Position numbers and translations under genes: made by a program. A stretch of 56,154 nucleotides of DNA from Candidatus Elulimicrobium sp. GTDB lineage: Bacteria; Omnitrophota; Gorgyraeia; Zapsychrales; Fredricksoniimonadaceae. This document shows, piece after piece, positions 34,548 to 41,912 of this stretch. The stretch is taken from NCBI GenBank assembly GCA_020720365.1, contig DYOU01000002.1, positions 26,903-83,056 on the forward strand, read 5' to 3'. The notes under the pieces are model-generated. The model made no database searches. It was not told where the DNA came from and worked only from the letters and a program-made list of their open reading frames with translations. The first letter of the stretch is position 1. Each line of letters starts with the position of its first letter.

Positions 34548-35212
34548 TCTGTGCGATCCATCAGCCGCAGTATTTGCCATGGCTGGGATATTTCGATAAG
34601 ATGTCCCGTGCGGATGTGTTTGTTCTTTTGGATAATGTGCAGTTCAAGAAGAATGAGTGGCAAAATCGAAATCGTATCCGAACGTCTAATGATGAAGGAT
34701 GGCAGTGGCTGACGGTGCCTGTGTGCCATGAATTCGGACAGAATATTAATGAAGTGAAGATCAAGCCGACGGTAGACTGGCGCAGCCAGCACCAGCGGGC
34801 ATTTGAAGCAAATTATGCGAGAGCTCCATATTTCAAGAGCTTTTGGCCTGAAATACGTTCCTTGTATGAGAAGGAGTGGTTGATCCTGGGAGATCTTAAT
34901 ATCGCTTCAGTGCAATTATTGGCCAGGCTTCTGGGAATAAAGACCCGGATCGTTATTGCGTCGGACTTGTCTGTGAGCGCTGTCAGGACGCAGCGCTTGA
35001 TCGATATTTGCCGTGCAGTCGATTGCGGGACGTATCTGGCCGGTGCGGGTGCGGAAGATTATATGGATTTCGATCTTTTTCAGGCTTCGGGGATAAAGAT
35101 GGAGGTGCAGCAGTACGAACATCCGGTTTATCCGCAGCTATGGAGTTCGCCTTCAACGCCGTTCATCTCTCACTTATCGGCTGTGGATCGTTTGTTGAAT
35201 ACAGGAGAATAA
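34544..35212 (+). CDS. WbqC-family protein
   Basis: A 222-residue protein with the family's hallmark N-terminus AIHQPQYLPWLGYFDKMSRA and FVLLDNVQFKKNEWQNRNRI. WbqC-like proteins recur in O-antigen and capsule loci. The family's biochemical role is not settled, although involvement in amino-sugar or glycine-linked modification has been proposed. ATG 34544 overlaps the GT4 stop. This is the last gene of the tightly overlapping run that began at 21465; a 90-base gap with a candidate promoter follows. Confidence 0.88.
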   Translation: MICAIHQPQYLPWLGYFDKMSRADVFVLLDNVQFKKNEWQNRNRIRTSNDEGWQWLTVPVCHEFGQNINEVKIKPTVDWRSQHQRAFEANYARAPYFKSFWPEIRSLYEKEWLILGDLNIASVQLLARLLGIKTRIVIASDLSVSAVRTQRLIDICRAVDCGTYLAGAGAEDYMDFDLFQASGIKMEVQQYEHPVYPQLWSSPSTPFISHLSAVDRLLNTGE

Positions 35213-35237
35213 ACCGTTATAGATCTAGAAAGAAATC

Positions 35238-35266
35238 TTTACGATAATTGTTCAACGCGCTATAGT
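35238..35266 (+). promoter_or_regulatory. Candidate sigma70-type promoter before the Dabb gene
   Basis: TTTACG (35238-35243), a 17-base spacer and TATAGT (35261-35266), four and five matches to the two consensus hexamers. It lies in the first sizeable gap of the glycan block and would drive the Dabb/PIG-L/DegT genes. Confidence 0.45.
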
Positions 35267-35302
35267 TGCATAAGACCAATTTTGAAAAAAGGGGTGAATG
35301 TT

Positions 35303-35605
35303 ATGATCAAACATATTGTTTTATGGAAACTCAAGGAAACGGCTCATGGGAAAAGTAAACTTGAGAATGCCAAAATTATCAAGGAAATGTTGGAGTCTTT
35401 GCAAGGAAAGATCCCGGGGTTGTTAAAGATCGAAGCCGGTATTGATTTCAGCGCAACGGAACAGTCAGCGGATATCGTTCTTTACTCCGAGTTCAGTTCA
35501 CGTGAGGCTCTCGAGGATTATCAGACGCATCCGTTACATGAAGCGGTAAAGATCTATTTGATGGGAGCTCGTTACGAGCGTCGTATTGCTGATTACGAAA
35601 TTTGA
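35303..35605 (+). CDS. Dabb (stress-responsive alpha/beta barrel) family protein
   Basis: A 100-residue protein starting MIKHIVLWKLKETA, the standard opening of Dabb-domain proteins, with the central IEAGIDFS and LYSEFSSREALEDYQTHPLH segments of the dimeric ferredoxin-like barrel. ATG 35303 is preferred over an upstream TTG at 35282 because AAAGGGGTG lies about 8 bases before it. Members range from plant stress proteins to small bacterial enzymes; the function here is unknown. Confidence 0.85.
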   Translation: MIKHIVLWKLKETAHGKSKLENAKIIKEMLESLQGKIPGLLKIEAGIDFSATEQSADIVLYSEFSSREALEDYQTHPLHEAVKIYLMGARYERRIADYEI

Positions 35606-35626
35606 TGATAACAGAGAGATTTCTTT

Positions 35627-36247
35627 ATGAATATCCTGGCGATTGGCGCCCATCCAGATGATATAGAATTGGGTTGTGCGGGTACTATGTTGCGTTATGC
35701 GCGTTTGGGACATAATGTCTATTACCTTATTTTGAGTGATGGCAGTAAAGGTGGCGATGCGCAGATTCGCCGGGCTGAGCAAGAAGCTGCTGCGGACAGG
35801 GTTGGGGTGAAGAAACTTTTTTGGGGAATGTCGGTAGATACGAAATTTTCTGTTGATAGCGAGCTGATCGCTATCATTGAGTCTGTTTGCGCTGAAGTAA
35901 AGCCCGATGAAGTTTTTGTGAATTATGAAGAGGACTCTCATCAGGATCATCGTGCGGTGGCTAAATGTGTGGTGGCGGCGACCCGTTATGTCTTGAGGGT
36001 GCTTTTTTATGAGGACTATACGTCCATCAATTTTCAGCCGGACATATTCGTTGATATTTCTGAAGTGATCGAAGATAAGATCGCGGTAGTTAAGTGTCAT
36101 CGTTCCCAGGTTGACCGTCAGCATCCTTGTCGTATCGATATGTTGGAGAGTATTAAGGCCGTGGCGCATTTTCGCGGTTTTCAGGGGAAAGTACGTTACG
36201 CTGAAGGTTTTAAATCGTTACGTTATTTGAAATTGATCGATCGATGA
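35627..36247 (+). CDS. PIG-L/LmbE-family deacetylase
   Basis: A 206-residue zinc-dependent deacetylase. Metal and catalytic motifs: AIGAHPDDIELGCAGT (about 5-20) and the C-terminal EDSHQDHRAVAKCV with the third ligand His. Family members remove acetyl groups from N-acetylglucosamine-containing or similar substrates. Directly followed, with an ATGA overlap, by a DegT aminotransferase, it fits a pathway that makes or remodels amino sugars (inference). Confidence 0.9.
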   Translation: MNILAIGAHPDDIELGCAGTMLRYARLGHNVYYLILSDGSKGGDAQIRRAEQEAAADRVGVKKLFWGMSVDTKFSVDSELIAIIESVCAEVKPDEVFVNYEEDSHQDHRAVAKCVVAATRYVLRVLFYEDYTSINFQPDIFVDISEVIEDKIAVVKCHRSQVDRQHPCRIDMLESIKAVAHFRGFQGKVRYAEGFKSLRYLKLIDR

Positions 36248-37296
36248 AGCTGATCCCGCATTCCCGGCCTTTGGTAGGTAAAGAAGAATTGTCTGCTTTG
36301 ACAAGGGTGGTTCGTTCGGGATATCTATCGACGGGAATTGAAGGCGAAGCCCTGAGGAAAGAAATTGCGCGCCAATTCGGGTTAAAAGATTCAGCGGTGG
36401 TATCTTCAGGGACGGCCGCGCTGCATTTGGCTTTAGCGGGTTTAAAGGTTGGGCCTGGAGATGAAGTGATCCTTCCGACCTATGTGTGCACGGCGTTATT
36501 GAACGCAGTCCATTATGTGGGGGCAGTGCCGGTTTTGTCAGATGTATGTTTTGCAGATGGCAATATTGATCCGAAAGATGTTGCCCGGCGGATAACATCG
36601 CGGACGCGCGCGGTCATCGTTCCTCATATGTTCGGGTTTCCTGCGGACATGAAGGAACTTTTGAAGTTGAAGATCCCGTTGATCGAGGATTGCGCGCAAG
36701 CCGCTGGAGCAAAAATCGGGAACAAATGTGTTGGCAGTTTCGGGCGGGCCGCTATTTTTTCGTTCTATTCAACCAAACTGATGGCTTGCGGTGAAGGTGG
36801 AGTGCTGGCATCGCCTGATCACAAGGTGATGAAAGAGGCAAGGGATCTGTTATCTTATGATCACCGGCAGGAGTATCGCCTGCGCTTTAATTACAAGTTG
36901 TCGGATCTTCAGGCCGCTGTTGCCAGGGCACAATTAAAAAAGCTCCCGTCAATGCTTTTGCGCAGGCGTAAGATCGCGGAGGATTATATGCGGGTGCTTG
37001 AAGGGGCCGGAGTTGTTCTTCCGTCTTCAAGACAGGGGACAGAGCCGTCATTCTATCGTTTTGTGTTAAAGGTCAAAGATCCTGTTCTTGTGATGTCTTT
37101 AATGAGAAAGCGGGGGATTAATGTGGAGAGGCCATTATTCAGGCCATTACATTATTATCTGGGCCTTACCGGATATCCTGTAGCGGACAGGTTGCAGAAG
37201 GAGAGTGTTTCTCTTCCTCTTTATCCTTCCTTGACGGCAGGAGAATTGGAGCGGATCAAGACGAGTATCGTGGATGTACTTAAGCGTTTTTCATAA
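36244..37296 (+). CDS. DegT/DnrJ/EryC1-type sugar aminotransferase
   Basis: A 350-residue PLP-dependent aminotransferase acting on nucleotide-linked keto sugars. Motifs: SSGTAALHLAL, the EDCAQAAGA phosphate/ring segment and the Schiff-base lysine K178 in FYSTKLMACGEGGVL. R-L-R-F-N-Y-K-L-S-D-L-Q-A-A follows, as is usual in this family. It probably converts a 3- or 4-keto nucleotide sugar to an amino sugar. It overlaps the deacetylase gene by four bases and closes the glycan locus. Confidence 0.93.
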   Translation: MKLIPHSRPLVGKEELSALTRVVRSGYLSTGIEGEALRKEIARQFGLKDSAVVSSGTAALHLALAGLKVGPGDEVILPTYVCTALLNAVHYVGAVPVLSDVCFADGNIDPKDVARRITSRTRAVIVPHMFGFPADMKELLKLKIPLIEDCAQAAGAKIGNKCVGSFGRAAIFSFYSTKLMACGEGGVLASPDHKVMKEARDLLSYDHRQEYRLRFNYKLSDLQAAVARAQLKKLPSMLLRRRKIAEDYMRVLEGAGVVLPSSRQGTEPSFYRFVLKVKDPVLVMSLMRKRGINVERPLFRPLHYYLGLTGYPVADRLQKESVSLPLYPSLTAGELERIKTSIVDVLKRFS

Positions 37297-37364
37297 GTGC
37301 CCTGAGCCTCGTGACGGGGTATTAGGATAATAGGAAAAGTGGTGTGTTAAAGACAGGAGGAGTG

Positions 37365-37859
37365 ATGAATAAGGTATTCGGTTTGTTAGTGGCAGTTGTT
37401 TGTTGTATATCATCAGGATTTGTTTATGCAGAGGATATTGTAGTCGCTATCGGGAAACAGGTGTCATTTGATTATACATTGACGGTTGATAAAGAAGTGG
37501 TTGAGACAAGTCAGGGCAAGAAACCTTTAGAGTATAATCCTGGGCGAGGTGAATTGATCCCAGGTCTTGAGAAGGAAATGTTGGGTATGAAAGTGGAGGA
37601 GTCCAAGACGGTTGTTGTTAAACCTGAAGAGGGCTATGGAGCGGTTCGTGCGGATGCGTTCCGTGAATTTGAACGTGCCAAGCTTCCGGCTGATCTTGTT
37701 CCTGAAGTTGGTATGGTATTAGAGATGCAGGATGAGAAGGGGACAGCTTTCCCTGCTGTTATTTCTGAAGTGTCAGAAAAAGCAGTAAAGTTGAATTTTA
37801 ATCATCCGCTGGCAGGTAAAGAGCTCACGTTTGATGTTAAAATAGTGGCGGTTAAATGA
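37365..37859 (+). CDS. Exported SlyD-like FKBP peptidyl-prolyl isomerase
   Basis: A 164-residue protein with a signal peptide (about 1-22, ending SGFVYA) and a complete FKBP domain with SlyD-type features: QVSFDYTLTVD, GRGELIPGLEKEMLGM, PEEGYG and the family-defining LNFNHPLAGKELTFDVKIV end. SlyD is usually cytoplasmic; this version would fold proteins in the periplasm. No His-rich metal-binding tail is present. ATG 37365 follows a clear AGGAGG and was preferred to 37344. It overlaps the CcdA-like gene by four bases. Confidence 0.88.
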   Translation: MNKVFGLLVAVVCCISSGFVYAEDIVVAIGKQVSFDYTLTVDKEVVETSQGKKPLEYNPGRGELIPGLEKEMLGMKVEESKTVVVKPEEGYGAVRADAFREFERAKLPADLVPEVGMVLEMQDEKGTAFPAVISEVSEKAVKLNFNHPLAGKELTFDVKIVAVK

Positions 37860-38518
37860 TTCTGCAGGGAGGTTCGGCTGATTACGCGGTTGTGTTAGCG
37901 GCAGGTGTGTTGACGAGTTTTACCCCTTGTACGTATCCTTTATTGCCTGTTACGGCTGCCGTTGTAGCGGGGGCGAATACTCAAGGAGGGCGCTTGAACG
38001 GCTTCTTCTTGTCGTTGATTTATGTCCTGGGTTTGGCCGTTTCGTATAGTTTATTGGCTTTGGCGGCAGTATTGACTGGCCAGGTTTTTGGCAGTATTCA
38101 GAATAATCCGGTTGTTTTTCTGGTGATCGGAAATATTATTTTGTTTTTTGCCTTGGTCTTGTTGGATGTGATCCCGTTTCCGATGTTCAGCCTGAATGTG
38201 GCCGGAGGGCGGCCAAAGAATCTGTGGGCGATCTTTGTAATGGGGGCAGCGTCCGGCTTTGTGGTCGGCCCTTGTACAGCGCCGATATTAGGGACGCTTC
38301 TGGTTTTTATCGCCACAAAACAGAATATTGTTTTTGGAATGTCCCTGTTGTTTGTTTTTGCTATCGGGTTAGGGACTTCATTGATCCTGGCAGGAACCTT
38401 TAGTGGTTTTTTATCCGCCCTACCGAAATCAGGGAAGTGGATGAATGGAGTTAAGAAAGCAGCGGGGCTTGTACTGATCATTATTGCCGAGGTATTGTTT
38501 TTAAAAGCGGGTGGATAA
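37856..38518 (+). CDS. CcdA/DsbD-like transmembrane thiol-disulfide transporter
   Basis: A 220-residue membrane protein with six helices. Two conserved cysteines lie in the symmetrical motifs TPCTYP (about 23-28) and GPCTAP (about 138-143), the pair that relays electrons from cytoplasmic thioredoxin to the periplasm in CcdA and the DsbD core. It sits between an exported FKBP and a TlpA-like thioredoxin, its likely periplasmic partner. Confidence 0.9.
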   Translation: MILQGGSADYAVVLAAGVLTSFTPCTYPLLPVTAAVVAGANTQGGRLNGFFLSLIYVLGLAVSYSLLALAAVLTGQVFGSIQNNPVVFLVIGNIILFFALVLLDVIPFPMFSLNVAGGRPKNLWAIFVMGAASGFVVGPCTAPILGTLLVFIATKQNIVFGMSLLFVFAIGLGTSLILAGTFSGFLSALPKSGKWMNGVKKAAGLVLIIIAEVLFLKAGG

Positions 38519-38546
38519 AATTTCTGTTAATAAAAAAGGAGAAAGC

Positions 38547-39032
38547 ATGAAGTTTATAATGTCAATGATTGTAACGGGGATGATGTTGTTTTCAGCTGGG
38601 TGTGTTAATGCCGGCCTATATGATCACCCTTTGGTAGGAAAGAAAGCGCCTGATTTTAAATTAACGTATCATAAAGGTGGTGAAGCGTCGTTGGAAGGCC
38701 TTCGCAAGGACGGTAGTGCTGTCATATTCTTTTGGGCAACCTGGTGCCCTCATTGTCGTGAGCAGATCAATCAGATGGATGCACAGCGGTCTGTTCTTGA
38801 AAAAATGGGAGCGGCAGTGATCTTGGTTGATATTGGAGAGTCTCCGGCGGTAGTTGAGAAATTCCTAGCGGCCAAGAAGTATGACATTAACGTTTTGCTG
38901 GATAAGGATTCATCGGTGGCCGAAGCGTATCAGGTGGTTGGAGTTCCGACGATCGTTTTGATCGGGGCAGATGGTTCTATTCGGGATATTTCAAACGTAT
39001 TTCCTGAGAATTACGCGCAGCTCTTAAAATAA
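38547..39032 (+). CDS. TlpA-like periplasmic thioredoxin-fold protein
   Basis: A 161-residue exported protein with a signal sequence, ending in FSAGC that could be a weak lipobox, then a thioredoxin fold with the active site W-C-P-H-C (Cys66/Cys69) in FFWATWCPHCREQI and cis-proline region VVGVPTIVLIG. The CPHC site is DsbA-like but the overall pattern is TlpA/ResA. ATG 38547 has AAAGGAG upstream. It probably receives electrons from the neighbouring CcdA-like protein to reduce periplasmic disulfides. Confidence 0.88.
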   Translation: MKFIMSMIVTGMMLFSAGCVNAGLYDHPLVGKKAPDFKLTYHKGGEASLEGLRKDGSAVIFFWATWCPHCREQINQMDAQRSVLEKMGAAVILVDIGESPAVVEKFLAAKKYDINVLLDKDSSVAEAYQVVGVPTIVLIGADGSIRDISNVFPENYAQLLK

Positions 39033-39064
39033 ATGGCTGGGGGAAAGAATTTTTCTTAAATAAG

Positions 39065-39094
39065 TTGACAGCACGCTCATTTGTGTGGTATTAC
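39065..39094 (+). promoter_or_regulatory. lexA promoter placing the start at the initiation codon
   Basis: TTGACA (39065-39070), an 18-base spacer and TATTAC (39089-39094). Six bases separate the -10 box from the lexA ATG at 39101, so a transcript started at the usual distance would begin at the ATG. No recognisable LexA operator of the Escherichia or Bacillus type is visible. Confidence 0.6.
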
Positions 39095-39100
39095 TGATTT

Positions 39101-39700
39101 ATGACAAACGACAATCTAACACTCAAGCAAAAAGAAGTTCTGAAGTTTATTTATGAGCAGATCAGGTTCAAGCATTTTGCCCCTACCATCCGTGAAATAG
39201 GCGAACATTTTGGGTTATCTTCAACGGGCACTGTCAGAGATCATCTTGCGGCTCTGGTGAGGAAGGGGTACATTCGAATGGCAGAGGGTAAGTCGCGAGC
39301 TATTGAACTGGTGAAAGAGGCTTTGTTTCAGGTACCTGTACTAGGTCGGGTACAGGCCGGTCAGCCGGTTTATGCCGCTGAAGATCTGCTAGGGTATTTA
39401 AATCTGGATCAATTTGTTTTTCCAGATCCGGATGTTTTTGCGCTCAAAGTGCGAGGGCTGAGCATGCGAGATGCCGGGATCATTGAAGGTGATTTCGTCC
39501 TGATCCGTAAGCAGGAACATGCGCAGCCTGGAGATATTGTTGTGGCACTGATCGGAGATGAAGCGACAGTCAAGCGTTTGGCTAAACGGGGTGGTAACTT
39601 TTTTCTTGATCCGGCGAATACGGACTTTACTCCGATCCCTTTGACAGCTGAAGCATCGATTATTGGTAAAGTTTTACAAGTTGTGAGAGATTATTCGTAA
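39101..39700 (+). CDS. lexA: LexA SOS repressor
   Basis: A 199-residue autocleaving repressor. The N-terminal winged helix-turn-helix (LTLKQKEVLKFI, FAPTIREIGEHFGLSSTGTV) is followed by the linker cleavage site Ala86-Gly87 in GRVQAGQP and the S24-type protease dyad Ser121 (RGLSMRDAGI) and Lys158 (EATVKRLA). Spacings match the Escherichia coli protein (Ala84-Gly85, Ser119, Lys156). The start fits the family N-terminus; no ribosome site precedes it. The operator recognised by this lineage cannot be derived from one site. It is followed closely by a DNA methyltransferase. Confidence 0.95.
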   Translation: MTNDNLTLKQKEVLKFIYEQIRFKHFAPTIREIGEHFGLSSTGTVRDHLAALVRKGYIRMAEGKSRAIELVKEALFQVPVLGRVQAGQPVYAAEDLLGYLNLDQFVFPDPDVFALKVRGLSMRDAGIIEGDFVLIRKQEHAQPGDIVVALIGDEATVKRLAKRGGNFFLDPANTDFTPIPLTAEASIIGKVLQVVRDYS

Positions 39701-39717
39701 TTTCTTTGGAGAATGGA

Positions 39718-40581
39718 ATGACAAAATCAACGGATGAAACATTTAACGGTTTATCCGCGAAAGAGTGGACGGTCCTCAGCAAGAATGTCTGGAATGATGT
39801 CAGCTCACCTCGTCAATCGGTTCATATGCTTCATGGAGCTACATTTCCCCAGGCTTTGGCAGATAGGGTTTTAAGCTTGTATTCCAAGCAGGGAGATATT
39901 GTTTTTGATCCCTTTGCCGGAATTGGAACAACGGTGATTGCTGCGGCCAAGATGGACAGGATAGGGATAGGGATTGAGCTTCAACAGCAGTTTTCTGATA
40001 TAGCCGCGAATCTTATTGATAAAGAGAAGACAGATCTTTTTGGCAGTAAACAATTGCTGCGTCATGAGGTGATCTGCGATGATTGCAGGTCGCTGGAAAA
40101 ACATTTATATTCAAGTTCAGTGCAGTTGACATTGTCAGCGCCTCCGTATCCCAATATGAATACGCGGCCGCCGCATCCGAAAGGCCCTGGACGACCCAGG
40201 AAGGTTGACGTGGTTGAAGAAATGAGCGAACGAGTTCCGGCGCATAGTTTGCGTCAGGATGATTTCGGAAATTTCGGATATGCCATGTACCTGGATGAAT
40301 TGAAGAGGGTTCTTAAAAAGGTTTTAAATGTTACGCGTGAGGGAGGATATAGCGTTTGGGTGGTACGTGATCAACGCGATACCTATAATAGCGCGCAGTA
40401 TGTTCCGGTGCATGCAGATATTATTTCTATTGGAGTTGTGGCTGGATGGAAGCATCATGACTTGATTGTTTGGGATCAGAATGATCAGCGCCGACTGATG
40501 TTGCTGGGGTATCCTAATGTATTTTACTCAAACATGAATTGTTCGTATCTTATCGTGTTTCGTAAACCTAAAGATGAATAA
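39718..40581 (+). CDS. Solitary N4/N6 DNA methyltransferase with unusual motif IV
   Basis: A 287-residue amino-DNA methyltransferase of the N-4/N-6 group. Motif I DPFAGIGTT (64-72) is followed by IGIEL. Motif IV, normally S/D/N-P-P-Y/F, reads S-A-P-P-Y-P-N (140-146), with Ala at the first catalytic position. Motif I precedes motif IV closely, with a presumed target-recognition part after it. That part carries an AT-hook-like P-G-R-P-R-K (157-162). No restriction endonuclease gene lies nearby, so it is probably an orphan regulator or a divergent enzyme. ATG 39718 follows TTGGAG; a TTG at 39706 is the alternative. Confidence 0.82.
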   Translation: MTKSTDETFNGLSAKEWTVLSKNVWNDVSSPRQSVHMLHGATFPQALADRVLSLYSKQGDIVFDPFAGIGTTVIAAAKMDRIGIGIELQQQFSDIAANLIDKEKTDLFGSKQLLRHEVICDDCRSLEKHLYSSSVQLTLSAPPYPNMNTRPPHPKGPGRPRKVDVVEEMSERVPAHSLRQDDFGNFGYAMYLDELKRVLKKVLNVTREGGYSVWVVRDQRDTYNSAQYVPVHADIISIGVVAGWKHHDLIVWDQNDQRRLMLLGYPNVFYSNMNCSYLIVFRKPKDE

Positions 40582-40608
40582 AGATTTTTTAAAATGAATG
40601 GAGTTGCT

Positions 40609-40983
40609 ATGAGAATTGTTCAGCCGAAGAGTGCGTCCAAACCAGCGGGTCCGTATAATCATGCTGTTATAAGCGGAAACCTGGTTTTTTGTGCGGGACA
40701 GATACCTCTTGAGCCGTCTACCGGGAATGTCGTGGCCGGGGGCATTGAAGAGCAGACAACACGGGTATTTGAGAACATCAAGCTGGTGTTAGCCGATGCG
40801 GGTACTTCTATTGAAAAGATTATTAAAGTGACGGTGTATTTGAAGGATCTTAATGATTTTGCAGGAATGAACAAGATCTATAGTCAGTATATTCCGTCAA
40901 GTTTTCCGGCTCGGTCTACGTTGCAAGTGGCGCGTATTCCGAAAGATGTTTTAGTTGAGATCGAAGTGATCGCCGAAGCTTAA
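40609..40983 (+). CDS. ridA: RidA-family enamine/imine deaminase
   Basis: A 124-residue trimeric-barrel protein. It opens RIVQPKSASKPAGPYNHAV and continues LVFCAGQIPLEP, with the active-site arginine near residue 102 in FPARSTLQVARIP and the closing LVEIEVIA strand; all match RidA (YjgF/YER057c/UK114). RidA hydrolyses reactive 2-aminoacrylate and similar imines produced by PLP enzymes. ATG 40609 follows GGAGTTGCT and was chosen over 40594. Confidence 0.93.
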   Translation: MRIVQPKSASKPAGPYNHAVISGNLVFCAGQIPLEPSTGNVVAGGIEEQTTRVFENIKLVLADAGTSIEKIIKVTVYLKDLNDFAGMNKIYSQYIPSSFPARSTLQVARIPKDVLVEIEVIAEA

Positions 40984-40991
40984 TATTTGGG

Positions 40992-41020
40992 TTGACAGGT
41001 TTAATGGATTCAAGTATTGT
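40992..41020 (+). promoter_or_regulatory. Promoter of the cobalamin riboswitch operon
   Basis: TTGACA (40992-40997), a 17-base spacer and TATTGT (41015-41020): a perfect -35 and a 4/6 -10. Transcription would start near 41027, just upstream of the aptamer. Confidence 0.65.
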
Positions 41021-41045
41021 TCTGATATTATTGGTATAGATGAAG

Positions 41046-41183
41046 ATATAGGCGTTTTTGAGAAGATCCTTTTAAAAACTTAATTGGGAAATCCTGTGAT
41101 CCGGCAGTGTGTCGGATAGTCAGGAACGGTCCCGCCGCTGTAACCGGATTTTATTATCCGGAAGTCAGAATACCGGCCTGTAT
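41046..41183 (+). promoter_or_regulatory. Cobalamin (B12) riboswitch aptamer controlling the cob/btu operon
   Basis: The conserved core is plain: AATTGGGAA, GTG, the CCCGCCGCTGTAA junction (41131-41143) and the B12 box AGTCAGAATACCGGCC (41163-41178). The closing stem pairs ATATAGGC (41046-41053) with GCCTGTAT (41176-41183). It lies between ridA and cobC and would repress the downstream seven-gene operon when cobalamin is plentiful. Confidence 0.95.
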
Positions 41184-41226
41184 TGAGTATGACATACTGC
41201 GTGAGACAGTATTGATAGTTTTGAAA

Positions 41227-41289
41227 TTAAGGACCGACAACGGGTAAGATCCTTAAGCACTCTTTCAACAGAGAGCTTAAGGATTTTTT
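41227..41289 (+). terminator. Riboswitch expression platform: antiterminator and intrinsic terminator
   Basis: The terminator stem pairs 41250-41263 with 41270-41283 (14 positions, one A-A mismatch, 6-base loop) and is followed by six T. An alternative stem pairs TTAAGGA (41227-41233) with TCCTTAA (41250-41256), enclosing a CCG/CGG inner pair, and is mutually exclusive with the terminator. The only Shine-Dalgarno-like sequence before cobC, TAAGGA (41278-41283), lies within the terminator's 3' arm, so the hairpin could also block translation. Confidence 0.88.
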
Positions 41290-41294
41290 ATTTT

Positions 41295-41912
41295 ATGACA
41301 AAATTATATTTGATACGTCACGGTCAGACTGATTATAGCCGTGATAAGAAATATTGCGGTTCCAGGGATGTGCCTTTAAATGCTGAAGGGATGTTACAGG
41401 CGGAAAAACTGGCGCGACGATTTTCTCATGTTGCTGTAGATGCAGTTTATGCCAGTGATCTTCGCAGGGCGATTCAAACAGCCGGGATATGTTTTAAAGA
41501 ATCCAGAGTGATAGTATGGCCATCTTTTCGTGAAATGGATTTTGGAGTCCTTGAAGGTTTGGGCTATGAAGATGCCATGAAAAATTTTCCGGCCATTTAT
41601 GATGCATGGATCCATACTCCGCTGGATGTTACCCTTCCGCAGGGTGAGTCTTTTGGTCATTTCTGTGAGAGAGTGGACGATGGGATGAAGTTGTTATTGG
41701 CGGAGAATAAGGGGAAGTCGATTGCCCTGATTACTCATGGAGGGCCGATACGGGTTATTTTATGTCATGCTCTGGGACGGGGAGTCAAAGATTTCTGGTC
41801 GATTAAGCAGGACAATGCCGCACTGAATATGATTGAATATCATGAGGGCAGGGCGGCAGAGGTGGTCAGTATTAATGATACGGAGCATTTAACCCGTAGT
41901 GAGGATATATGA
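41295..41912 (+). CDS. cobC: Alpha-ribazole phosphatase (histidine phosphatase family)
   Basis: A 205-residue histidine phosphatase: the phospho-acceptor motif is LIRHGQTDYS (Arg8-His9-Gly10), with the second active-site histidine in LITHGGPIRVI. The family also includes phosphoglycerate mutases, but position as first gene of a riboswitch-controlled cobU-cobT-cobS operon makes alpha-ribazole-5'-phosphate (or adenosylcobalamin-5'-phosphate) dephosphorylation the likely job. It follows the terminator directly and overlaps cobU by four bases. Confidence 0.88.
   Translation: MTKLYLIRHGQTDYSRDKKYCGSRDVPLNAEGMLQAEKLARRFSHVAVDAVYASDLRRAIQTAGICFKESRVIVWPSFREMDFGVLEGLGYEDAMKNFPAIYDAWIHTPLDVTLPQGESFGHFCERVDDGMKLLLAENKGKSIALITHGGPIRVILCHALGRGVKDFWSIKQDNAALNMIEYHEGRAAEVVSINDTEHLTRSEDI

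Noticed and set aside
35534-36169. Long minus-strand ORF (211 codons) opposite the Dabb and PIG-L genes
   Set aside because: It lies almost entirely antisense to two well-supported genes and encodes no recognisable domain; it is a codon-bias shadow.
3896-37296. Exosortase/PEP-CTERM system
   Set aside because: The ExeA-type ATPase, Wza-like and Wzc-like proteins resemble those of such loci, but no exosortase and no PEP-CTERM tail was found in the window.
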